DNA of 64,000 bases from Closterium sp. Naga37s-1 (lineage: Eukaryota; Streptophyta; Zygnematophyceae; Desmidiales; Closteriaceae), in the NCBI GenBank assembly GCA_947471745.1, contig CANJKZ010001116.1:1728501-1792500 (forward strand), given 5' to 3'. Positions 35,954 through 48,200 of the stretch are shown in pieces. A program made the position numbers and the translations under genes. Each line of letters starts with the position of its first letter. Position 1 is the first letter of the stretch. The notes beneath the pieces were generated by a model. That model was not told the DNA's origin, did not search any database, and saw only the letters and a program-made list of their open reading frames with translations.

Positions 35954-38900
35954 TCACTTGAGATGGCTGGGAGGGCTCTTTTGCCGGCCTAGGAACTCAT
36001 AGTTGATCTCAGCCAATTGGGAGAGGTTCTGAAACAGGGTACAAGCGGGAGAAGAAATGAGTATGGAGAATAAGGGAGGAAGGGGTACGGGAGGAGAATG
36101 AGACAATAATTTAGGCGCCTCAAACATCGGCCGAGAACCTCGCTGTGTTTGATCCCAGCGAGTTGGGAGATGTTATGAACCAGGGCTTCGAAGGGAGAGG
36201 GGGTGAGTGCGGGGAGGAAGGGGAGGGGTGGGCGGGAAGCGAGACCTGCGTGCATGTGTAAAAAGAGGAAGGCTGTGAGAGAGGCTGAATCTGTTTTTTG
36301 AGAATTCTCAAAAAACAGATTCAGCATTGGTAAAGAAAGGAGGGCTGTGAGAGAGGGCTGGGGTGAAAAGACACCTCACTGCATGGCTCAACACTTGCAA
36401 GAGTGCAGCTCACACGGGTGCACATGCTATCACAAGCAGGCAGCAGCAGCTGGAGGATCAGCATCAACATGAGCATCATCCTGAGCCGTAGGATCTGAGG
36501 ATTGACAGCATCAGCATCAGCAGCAGGAGCATGAGCACGGACCTTGAAGGAGAAGTTGGTGAAGGCAGCGGCGACATTGTCTGAAAAGTTCCTCATGTCC
36601 CCGGGCTCGTCCCCCTGCCACCCACCACCACGCAGCGCAACAGACACACACACAGAGCGCAGCAGAAAGCAGGCAAAGGCACAGGCACACAGGTGAATCC
36701 CCCGTTCACTCCACTCTCCTCCCGACCCCGTGATTAAAAACCAAGCAACTTCCCCCTCCCACACCCAGCCTCATCCCTCCTATCGTTTTCACTCTCGCCC
36801 TCATCTGCTCGCCCTCATCTGCTCGCCCTCCTGCCTGCCCTCACCTGCACGCCCTGGTAAAAGCCACTGGCAGACGTGCTGCTGCAGGCACTAACGATTT
36901 CCCCTCTCACATTCTCTCCCAGTCACTACCCTCACGTGCTCGCAATTGCCGCCCACCTGCTCGCCCTCACCTACTCCCCTTCCTGCCTGCCTCACCTGTT
37001 CGCCCTCGTAAAAGTCATCTGCCGATGTGCTGCTGCAGGCGTCGCTGCTTCCCCCCCTCATGCTCTCACCTACTTCCAATCACCGCCCTCCTGCTCGCCC
37101 TCATAAAATTCATCAGCCGATGTGCTGCAGGCGTCAATGCTTTCCCCCGTGCCTTCCCTAACCTGCTCCCAAAAGCCCTCACCTGCCCACCGCCCTCACC
37201 TGCCCACCGCCCTCACCTGCCCACCGCCCTCACCTGCTCGCCCTGGTAAAAGTCATCAGCAGACGTGCTGCTGCAGGCGTCGCTGCTGGCGCTCTCGCTC
37301 TCGCCCATGCCCATCGCCATGTTCCCCCCGTCCATGCCGCCCGGCTCCTGCTGCCACCCTCGCGTCAAAAAGTACCCCGTGTCGTGTGGGTTGTCTGGGC
37401 TCGGCACAAACACCGCCTGGAGGATGAGTGGGGGCGAGGGGCGAGGGGCGAGGGGCGAGGGGCGAGGGGCGAGGGGCGAGGGGCGAGGGGCGAGGGGAGA
37501 GGGGAGAGGAGCGCGGGGCGAGGATGGGTGGGGGATAGGGCATGGGGGCTGCACAAACGCTGCTTGCAGCAAGGAACGAACCGAGAGGGGAGAAGGCGCA
37601 TAGCATGCGGCCCCTGGCACATGGCATATGGCACATGGCACACGACACATGGCACACAGCAAAACGCACACACGAACTCATCCAAGCAACCCCAGCCCCA
37701 CCTGCTCCTGCGCGAGGGTCTCCCAGCGGATGCCGTCAAAAAAAGGGTGTGCCTTCACCTCCTCTGCTCCCCTCACTCCTAGCCGCAACGACGGTTCCGG
37801 ATGCAGCAGCCTGATGGCAGGCGGGTGGAGACAGCGGGGGCGTGGAGTTGGTGGATGAGAGGAAGAGAGAGTGAGAGGGACGAATGGCATACACGCAGCC
37901 TCAAAACAGACTAGCCATGTTGCTCGTTGTGTCCACTGCTGTGCAACAAGAAGCATGGGTGAACAAGAAGCATGGGTGAACAAGAAGCATGGGTGAACAA
38001 GAAGCATGGGCGAACAAGAAGCATGGGCGAACGAGAAGCATGGGCGAACGAGAAGCATGGGCGAACGAGAAGCATGGGCGAACGAGAAGCATGGGCGAAC
38101 GAGAAGCATGGGCGAACGAGAAGCATGGGCGAACGAGAAGCATGGGCGAACGAGAAGCATGGGCGAACGAGAAGCATGAGCGAAGCATGGGCGAACGAGA
38201 AGCATGGGCGAACGAGAAGCATGGGCGAACGAGAAGCATGGGCGAACGAGAAGCATGGGCGAACGAGAAGCATGGGCGAACGAGAAGCATGGGCGAACGA
38301 GAAGCATGGGCGAACGAGAAGCATGGGCGAACGAGAAGCATGGGCGAACGAGAAGCATGGGCGAACGAGAAGCATGGGCGAACGAGAAGCATGGGCGAAC
38401 AAGAAGCATGGGCGAACAAGAAGCATGGGCGAACAAGAAGCATGGGCGAACAAGAAGCATGGGCGAACAAGAAGCATGGGCGAACAAGAAGCATGGGCGA
38501 ACAAGAAGCATGGGCGAACAAGAAGCATGAGCGAACAAGAAGCATGGGCGAACAAGAAGCATGGGCGAACAAGAAGCATGGGCGAACAAGAAGCATGGGC
38601 GAACAAGAAGCATGGGCGAACAAGAAGCATGGGTGAACAAGAAGCATGGGCGAACAAGAAGCATGGGCGAACAAGAAGCATGGGCGAACCAGAAGCATGG
38701 GCGAACCAGAAGCATGGGCGAACGAGAAGCATGGGCGAACAAGAAGCATGGGCGAACAAGAAGCATGGGCGAACAAGAAGCATGGGCGAACAAGAAGCAT
38801 GGGCGAACAAGAAGCATGGGCGAACAAGAAGCATGGGCCGCGAACAAGAAGCATGGGCCGCGAACAAGAAGCATGGGCGAACAAGAAGCATGGGCGAACA

Positions 38901-41900
38901 AGAAGCATGGGCGAACAAGAAGCATGGGCGAACAAGAAGCATGGGCGAACAAGAAGCATGGGCGAACAAGAAGCATGGGCGAACAAGAAGCATGGGCGAA
39001 CAAGAAGCATGGGCGAACAAGAAGCATGGGCGAACAAGAAGCATGGGCGAACAAGAAGCATGGGCGAACAAGAAGCATGGGCGAACAAGAAGCATGGGCG
39101 AACAAGAAGCATGGGCGAACAAGAAGCATGGGCCGCGAACAAGAAGCATGGGCCGCGAACAAGAAGCATGGGCGAACAAGAAGCATGGGCGAACAAGAAG
39201 CATGGGCGAACAAGAAGCATGGGCGAACAAGAAGCATGGGCGAACAAGAAGCATGGGCGAACAAGAAGCATGGGCGAACAAGAAGCATGGGCGAACAAGA
39301 AGCATGGGCGAACAAGAAGCATGGGCGAACAAGAAGCATGGGCGAACAAGAAGCATGGGCGAACAAGAAGCATGGGCGAACAAGAAGCATGGGCGAACAA
39401 GAAGCATGGGCGAACAAGAAGCATGGGCGAACAAGAAGCATGGGCGAACAAGAAGCATGGGCGAACAAGAAGCATGGGCGAACAAGAAGCATGGGCGAAC
39501 AAGAAGCATGGGCGAACAAGAAGCATGGGCGAACAAGAAGCATGGGCGAACAAGAAGCATGGGCGAACAAGAAGCATGGGCGAACAAGAAGCATGGGCGA
39601 ACAAGAAGCATGGGCGAACAAGAAGCATGGGCGAACAAGAAGCATGGGCGAACAAGAAGCATGGGCGAACAAGAAGCATGGGCGAACAAGAAGCATGGGC
39701 GAACAAGAAGCATGGGCGAACAAGAAGCATGGGCGAACAAGAAGCATGGGCGAACAAGAAGCATGGGCGAACAAGAAGCATGGGCGAACAAGAAGCATGG
39801 GCGAACAAGAAGCATGGGCGAACAAGAAGCATGGGCGAACAAGAAGCATGGGCGAACAAGAAGCATGGGCGAACAAGAAGCATGGGCGAACAAGAAGCAT
39901 GGGCGAACAAGAAGCATGGGCGAACAAGAAGCATGGGCGAACAAGAAGCATGGGCGAACAAGAAGCATGGGCGAACAAGAAGCAGTGGGCGAACAAGAAG
40001 CATGGGCGAACAAGAAGCATGGGCGAACAAGAAGCATGGGCGAACAAGAAGCATGGGCGAACAAGAAGCATGGGCGAACAAGAAGCATGGCCGCGAACAA
40101 GAAGCATGGGCGAACAAGAAGCATGGGCGAACAAGAAGCATGGGCGAACAAGAAGCATGGGCGAACAAGAAGCATGGGCGAACAAGAAGCATGGGCGAAC
40201 AAGAAGCATGGGCGAACAAGAAGCATGGGCGAACAAGAAGCATGGGCGAACAAGAAGCATGGGCGAACAAGAAGCATGGGCGAACAAGAAGCATGGGCGA
40301 ACAAGAAGCATGGGCCGCGAACAAGAAGCATGGGCCGCGAACAAGAAGCATGGGCGAACAAGAAGCATGGGCGAACAAGAAGCATGGGCCGCGAACAAGA
40401 AGCATGGGCGAACAAGAAGCATGGGCGAACAAGAAGCATGGGCGAACAAGAAGCATGGGCGAACAAGAAGCATGGGCGAACAAGAAGCATGGGCGAACAA
40501 GAAGCATGGGCGAACAAGAAGCATGGGCGAACAAGAAGCATGGGCGAACAAGAAGCATGGGCGAACAAGAAGCATGGGCGAACAAGAAGCATGGGCGAAC
40601 AAGAAGCATGGGCGAACAAGAAGCATGGGCGAACAAGAAGCATGGGCGAACAAGAAGCATGGGCGAACAAGAAGCATGGGCGAACAAGAAGCATGGGCGA
40701 ACAAGAAGCATGGGCGAACAAGAAGCATGGGCGAACGAGAAGCATGGGCGAACAAGAAGCATGGGCGAACAAGAAGCATGGGCGAACAAGAAGCGTGGGC
40801 GAACAAGAAGCATGGGCGAACAAGAAGCATGGGCGAACAAGAAGCATGGGCGAACAAGAAGCATGGGCGAACAAGAAGCATGGGCCGCGAACAAGAAGCA
40901 TGGGCGAACAAGAAGCATGGGCAAACAAGAAGCATGGGCGAACAAGAAGCATGGGCGAACAAGAAGCATGGGCGAACAAGAAGCATGGGCGAACAAGAAG
41001 CATGGGCGAACAAGAAGCATGGGCGAACAAGAAGCATGGGCGAACAAGAAGCATGGGCGAACAAGAAGCATGGGCGAACAAGAAGCATGGGCGAACAAGA
41101 AGCATGGGCGAACGAGAAGCATGGGCGAACGAGAAGCATGGGCGAACGAGAAGCATGGGCGAACGAGAAGCATGGGCGAACGAGAAGCATGGGCGAACGA
41201 GAAGCATGGGCGAACGAGAAGCATGGGCGAACGAGAAGCATGGGCGAACGAGAAGCATGGGCGAACGAGAAGCATGGGCGAACGAGAAGCATGGGCGAAC
41301 GAGAAGCATGGGCGAACGAGAAGCATGGGCGAACGAGAAGCATGGGCGAACAAGAAGCATGGGCGAACAAGAAGCATGGGCGAACAAGAAGCATGGGCGA
41401 ACAAGAAGCATGGGCGAACAAGAAGCATGGGCGAACAAGAAGCATGGGCGAACAAGAAGCATGGGCGAACAAGAAGCATGAGCGAACAAGAAGCATGGGC
41501 GAACAAGAAGCATGGGCGAACAAGAAGCATGGGCGAACAAGAAGCATGGGCGAACAAGAAGCATGGGCGAACAAGAAGCATGGGCGAACAAGAAGCATGG
41601 GCGAACAAGAAGCATGGGCGAACAAGAAGCATGGGCGAACAAGAAGCATGGGCGAACAAGAAGCATGGGCGAACAAGAAGCATGGGCGAACAAGAAGCAT
41701 GGGCGAACAAGAAGCATGGGCGAACAAGAAGCATGGGCGAACAAGAAGCATGGGCGAACAAGAAGCATGGGCGAACAAGAAGCATGGGCGAACAAGAAGC
41801 ATGGGCGAACGAGAAGCATGGGCGAACAAGAAGCATGGGCGAACAAGAAGCATGGGCGAACAAGAAGCGTGGGCGAACAAGAAGCATGGGCGAACAAGAA

Positions 41901-44900
41901 GCATGGGCGAACAAGAAGCATGGGCGAACAAGAAGCATGGGCGAACAAGAAGCATGGGCGAACAAGAAGCATGGGCCGCGAACAAGAAGCATGGGCGAAC
42001 AAGAAGCATGGGCGAACAAGCATGGGCGAACAAGAAGCATGGGCGAACAAGAAGCATGGGCGAACAAGAAGCATGGGCGAACAAGAAGCATGGGCGAACA
42101 AGAAGCATGGGCGAACAAGAAGCATGGGCGAACAAGAAGCATGGGCGAACAAGAAGCATGGGCGAACAAGAAGCATGGGCGAACAAGAAGCATGGGCGAA
42201 CAAGAAGCATGGGCCGCGAACAAGAAGCATGGGCCGCGAACAAGAAGCATGGGCGAACAAGAAGCATGGGCGAACAAGAAGCATGGGCCGCGAACAAGAA
42301 GCATGGGCGAACAAGAAGCATGGGCGAACAAGAAGCATGGGCGAACAAGAAGCATGGGCGAACAAGAAGCATGGGCGAACAAGAAGCATGGGCGAACAAG
42401 AAGCATGGGCGAACAAGAAGCATGGGCGAACAAGAAGCATGGGCGAACAAGAAGCATGGGCGAACAAGAAGCATGGGCGAACAAGAAGCATGGGCGAACA
42501 AGAAGCATGGGCGAACAAGAAGCATGGGCGAACAAGAAGCATGGGCGAACAAGAAGCATGGGCGAACAAGAAGCATGGGCGAACAAGAAGCATGGGCGAA
42601 CAAGAAGCATGGGCGAACGAGAAGCATGGGCGAACAAGAAGCATGGGCGAACAAGAAGCATGGGCGAACAAGAAGCGTGGGCGAACAAGAAGCATGGCGA
42701 CAAGAAGCATGGGCGAACAAGAAGCATGGGCGAACAAGAAGCATGGGCGAACAAGAAGCATGGGCCGCGAACAAGAAGCATGGGCGAACAAGAAGCATGG
42801 GCGAACAAGAAGCATGGGCGAACAAGAAGCATGGGCGAACAAGAAGCATGGGCGAACAAGAAGCATGGGCGAACAAGAAGCATGGGTGAACAAGAAGCAT
42901 GGGCGAACAAGAAGCATGGGCGAACAAGAAGCATGGGCGAACAAGAAGCATGGGCGAACAAGAAGCATGGGCGAACAAGAAGCATGGGCGAACAAGAAGC
43001 ATGGGCCGCGAACAAGAAGCATGGGCCGCGAACAAGAAGCATGGGCGAACAAGAAGCATGGGCGAACAAGAAGCATGGGCGAACAAGAAGCATGGGCGAA
43101 CAAGAAGCATGGGCGAACAAGAAGCATGGGCGAACAAGAAGCATGGGCGAACAAGAAGCATGGGCGAACAAGAAGCATGGGCGAACGAGAAGCATGGGCG
43201 AACAAGAAGCATGGGCGAACAAGAAGCATGGGCGAACAAGAAGCATGGGCGAACAAGAAGCATGGGCGAACAAGAAGCATGGGCGAACAAGAAGCATGGG
43301 CGAACAAGAAGCATGGGCGAACAAGAAGCATGGGCGAACAAGAAGCATGGGCGAACAAGAAGCATGGGCCGCGAACAAGAAGCATGGGCGAACAAGAAGC
43401 ATGGGCGAACAAGAAGCATGGGCGAACAAGAAGCATGGGCGAACAAGAAGCATGGGCGAACAAGAAGCATGGGCGAACAAGAAGCATGGGCGAACAAGAA
43501 GCATGGGCGAACAAGAAGCATGGGCGAACAAGAAGCATGGGCGAACAAGAAGCATGGGCGAACAAGAAGCATGGGCGAACAAGAAGCATGGGCGAACAAG
43601 AAGCATGGGCGAACAAGAAGCATGGGCGAACAAGAAGCATGGGCGAACAAGAAGCATGGGCCGCGAACAAGAAGCATGGGCCGCGAACAAGAAGTATGGG
43701 CGAACAAGAAGCATGGGCGAACAAGAAGCATGGGCGAACAAGAAGCATGGGCGAACAAGAAGCATGGGCGAACAAGAAGCATGGGCGAACAAGAAGCATG
43801 GGCGAACAAGAAGCATGGGTGAACAAGAAGCATGGGCGAACAAGAAGCATGGGTGAACAAGAAGCATGGGTGAACAAGAAGCATGGGTGAACAAGAAGCA
43901 TGGGCGAACAAGGAGTTTGTGTGTGTGTGTGCATGTGTGCGTGTATCCTTATACACGCACTAGAGGGCAAGCGCACGTACTTATCAATGAGGTCCATGGC
44001 CTGGTAGGACATCTCCTCGGGCACCTCCGGCCATGGGATGTCCCGGTTCAGAATGTTGTCAAATATGATCTGCATGAGTAGTAGAGCCGGGACGGATGGT
44101 TAGAGAGAGACCATGAGCACGAGTATGTGTGTGTGCGTGTATGTGAGTATGTGTGTATGTGTGTATGTGTGTATGTGTGTATGTGTGTATGTGTGTATGT
44201 GTGTATGTGAGTATGTGTGTATGTGTGTATGTGTGTATGTGTGTATGTGTGTATGTGTGTATGTGAGTATGTGTGTATGTGTGTATGTGTGTATGTGTGT
44301 ATGTGTGTATGTGTGTATGTGTGTATGTGTGTATGTGTGTATGTGTGTATGTGAGTATGTGTGTATGTGTGTATGTGTGTATGTGAGTATGTGTGTATGT
44401 GTGTATGTGTGTATGTGTGTATGTGTGTATGTGTGTATGTGTGTATGTGTGTATGTGTGTATGTGTGTATGTGAGTATGTGTGTATGTGTGTATGTGTGT
44501 ATGTGTGTATGTGTGTATGTGTGTATGTGTGTATGTGAGTATGTGTGTATGTGAGTATGTGTGTATGTGTGTATGTGTGTATGTGTGTATGTGAGAATGT
44601 CTGTATGTGTGTATGTGTGTATGTGTGTATGTGTGTATGTGTGTATGTGAGTATGTGAGTATGTGTGTATGTGTGTATGTGTGTATGTGTGTATGTGTGT
44701 ATGTGTGTATGTGTGTATGTGTGTATGTGTGTATGTGAGTATGTGTGTATGTGTGTATGTGTGTATGTGTGTATGTGAGTATGTGTGTATGTGTGTATGT
44801 GAGTATGTGTGTATGTGTGTATGTGTGTATGTGTGTATGTGTGTATGTGAGTATGTGTGTATGTGTGTATGTGTGTATGTGTGTATGTGAGTATGTGTGT

Positions 44901-45160
44901 ATGTGTGTATGTGTGTATGTGAGAATGTCTGTATGTGTGTATGTGTGTATGTGTGTATGTGTGTATGTGTGTATGTGTGTATGTGTGTATGTGTGTATGT
45001 GAGTATGTGTGTATGTGTGTATGTGTGTATGTGTGTATGTGAGTATGTGTGTATGTGTGTATGTGTGTATGTGTGTATGTGAGTATGTGTGTATGTGTGT
45101 ATGTGTGTATGTGAGTATGTGTGTATGTGTGTATGTGTGTATGTGTGTATGTGTGTATGT

Positions 45161-45205
<45 letters not shown>

Positions 45206-48200
45206 AGTATGTGTGTATGTGTGTATGTGTGTATGTGTGTATGTGTGTATCTGAGTGCGCAGGAGCAGGAGTTCCCGTCAAAACAAAGAGCTCACACAAG
45301 CAGCAGGCCACCACCCTCTTGCAAGGGAGGTTACTCACCTCAGGGGAGGGAGCGTTGAAGGGGGGCACACCGCAGAGCAGCTCAAAGAGCATCACTCCCA
45401 CCGCCCACCAATCCGCTGTGGCGCCTGCACCATGGATGACCCGGGGAGGGAGGTGGATCGAGCAAGGGTGCGGAAGAGAGGGTTAGAGATGAGCAGTGCA
45501 GCAGGAAGGGGAGGGACAGAATGCAAGGCGTGTGTGTGTTTGCAAACAGCTCGTCACTGTGTTAAGTCCCCACTGACTCACTATGACCCCTTAAACCCAT
45601 ATAACCTCATAAAGCCACCCCATTCCCGTGATGCCTCATACCCACATCCCCACCCACCAAAACCCATCCCAACCCACCACAACCCATCCCCACCCACCAT
45701 GGCCCGTGCCGAGCAGAATCTCGGGAGCGAGATAGTCCGGCGTGCCCACCGTCTGCTCCTTCTTCTTCTCCACATCCGCCGACACACTCCGCCCAGCACC
45801 CTGTAACGACTCCACCTCAGCCTTCCACGCTGGCGATGCCGATCCTCCCCCCATTCCCCCCCCACCTCCCCCTCCTCCCACACTCCCCGCCCCTCCGCCG
45901 CCCACCATCCCCGCGCCGCCCGGAATCCCCGAAAACGGAGACGTGCGGCCGGAAGAGGACGACGGGCGGGACGACGCGCCGGACGGCGCAGGCGGGAAGT
46001 CTGCCGCCCGGTCCGCCGCCCAGAGAGGCGACGTGGGGATGGAAGCAGAGACAGACGCGCCGGAATCTACCGAACCGGATTTGGGGAAGCCGACGGCGCC
46101 TGGGGGGTGGGAGGCGGCAGAGAGGGCAGCTGCGGCTGCAGCAGCGGAGGCAGAGGCAGAGGCAGCTGCGGCGGCGGCAGCGGCGGTGACGTTGGGGGAG
46201 GGGGGCTCGGAGGGTCCTGTGGTGGTGAGAGGGCCGATGGCAAAGTCACCGGTGCTGTTGAATAGACCCATCTGCGAAAGCCCAAAGTCCGTTAACTGTG
46301 GAAGAAAGAAGGTGCGGAGAAGAGGGGAAGAGGTGGGCAACAGGGGGATAGGGATGAATGGGACGAGGATGGGAAAGAACCAGTGCTCGTGCACCAAAGA
46401 ATGGAGGTTGAGAGAAGGGACGGCACGTGCTGACGGGGGCAGAATGATCAGCGAGCAGCAGGCATGGGTGGCATTGGCATGGCGGCATGCTCACCTTGAT
46501 GTGGCCATCGTATGCAATGAGGAGGTTGTCGGGCTTGAGGTCCCGGTGGATGATGCCACTCGCATGCAGATGCTCCAACGCCAACACCTGGTGGCGGAAG
46601 TGGTGGTGGGATGAGGGAGAGAGACAGGGCATGGTGTGAGGGATGGAATGGCGTGGCATGTGGGGTCAGGGGGCAGTGGGACGCCCCAAAAGGGAGCCAA
46701 ACCACGCATACCAGGCAGGACAGGGCAGAGCAGGGCAGGGCAGGGCAGGGCAGGGCAGGGCAGGGCAGGGCAGGGCAGGGCAGGGCAGGGCAGGGCGGGG
46801 CAGGGCGGGGCGGGGCGGGGCGGGGCGGGGCGGGGCGGGGCGGGGTGGGGCGGGGCGGGGCAGGGCAGGGCAGGGCAGGGCAGGGCACATACGAGTTCAG
46901 CAATGTAGGCCCTGGCCATGGGTTCCTCGAGGCAGCCGAGGTTCTGCAGCAGCGAGAAGAGGTCGCCCCCGTTTAGATACTCCATCACCAGATAGAGATT
47001 CTCGCGGCACGTGAACGAGTAGAAGCACCGCACCTGGGGGCAGGAGTGAGAGAGAGGATGAGTGAGTGAGTGAGTGAGTGAGAAGCAGGGGGGAAATGCA
47101 GCGAGGTCTCCATGACCAGGTAAAGATTTTCCTGGCAAGTGAACGAGTAGAAACACGAAGGGGCTGCCATGCAAGGCATGCGTGCGTACCACGAAGGGGC
47201 TGCCATGCAAGGCATGCGTGCGTACCACGAAGGGGCTGCCATGCAAGGCATGCGTGCGTACCACGAAGGGGCTGCCATGCAAGGCATGCGTGCGTACCAC
47301 AAAGGGGCTGCCATGAAAGAATGCGTACCACGAAGGGGCTGCCATGAAAGAATGCGTACCACGAAGGGGCTGCCATGAAAGAATGCGTACCACGAAGGGG
47401 CTGCCATGAAAGAATGCGTACCACAAAGGGGCTGCCATGAAAGAATGCATACCACGAAGGGGCTGCCATGAAAGAGTGCGTACCACGAAGGGGCTGCCAT
47501 GAAAGAATGCGTACCACGAAGGGGCTGCCATGAAAGAATGCGTACCACGAAGGGGCTGCCATGAAAGAATGCGTACCACGAAGGGGCTGCCATGAAAGAA
47601 TGCGTACCACGAAGGGGCTGCGCACGGAGGCGAGGATGTTTCTCTCCGCCTGCACACTCTCCACCGCGTTCTTGCGCACCATGTCCGCCTTGCGCAGCAC
47701 CTGCCACGAACGATTCAAACGAGGAGTGCAAACAGAACTTAAGATTCAACGCGCGTCTAGGGAACCCCTTATCTCTTCATCCCCTCTGTCCACTCCCTGC
47801 CTCGCCAGCTGACACATGGACAGTGGTGCCAGACGGCCAACACCCAGCCATGCACCCAGCCGTCCACCCAGCCATGCACCCAGCCGTCCACCCAGCCATG
47901 CACCCAGCCCTCCACCCATCCATGCACCCAGCCGTCCACCCAGCCATGCACCCAGCCGTCCACCCAGCCATGCACCCAGCCGTCCACCCAGCCATGCACC
48001 CAGCACCCGCCCACCCACGCACGCACCTTGATGGCAAAGAGGTCCCCCGTGGTCTTCTTCTTGGCCAGGAAGACACGCCCATACGCGCCCTTGCTGATGG
48101 GCTTGATCAGCTCAAAGTCGTCTATCGTCGTGCGATCCCTCCCTGCCGCCGAAGCCGACGACGACGACGCTGCCACACCACCACCGCCGCCGCCACCACC

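Noticed and set aside
37945-43916. CRISPR-like array
   Set aside because: The units are directly adjacent with no unique spacers, and the surrounding genome is eukaryotic.
37678-44081. Giant open frames of 800-2092 codons on both strands across the 17-bp satellite
   Set aside because: They exist only because the repeat unit lacks stop codons and 17 is coprime to 3. The array sits in an intron of a gene whose flanking exons join in phase.
44100-45401. 433-codon frame rich in Thr-His-Ile-Tyr repeats
   Set aside because: It is the IRE exon at 45424-45339 read through its donor into the GTGTATGT array; the donor and the next exon are clear.
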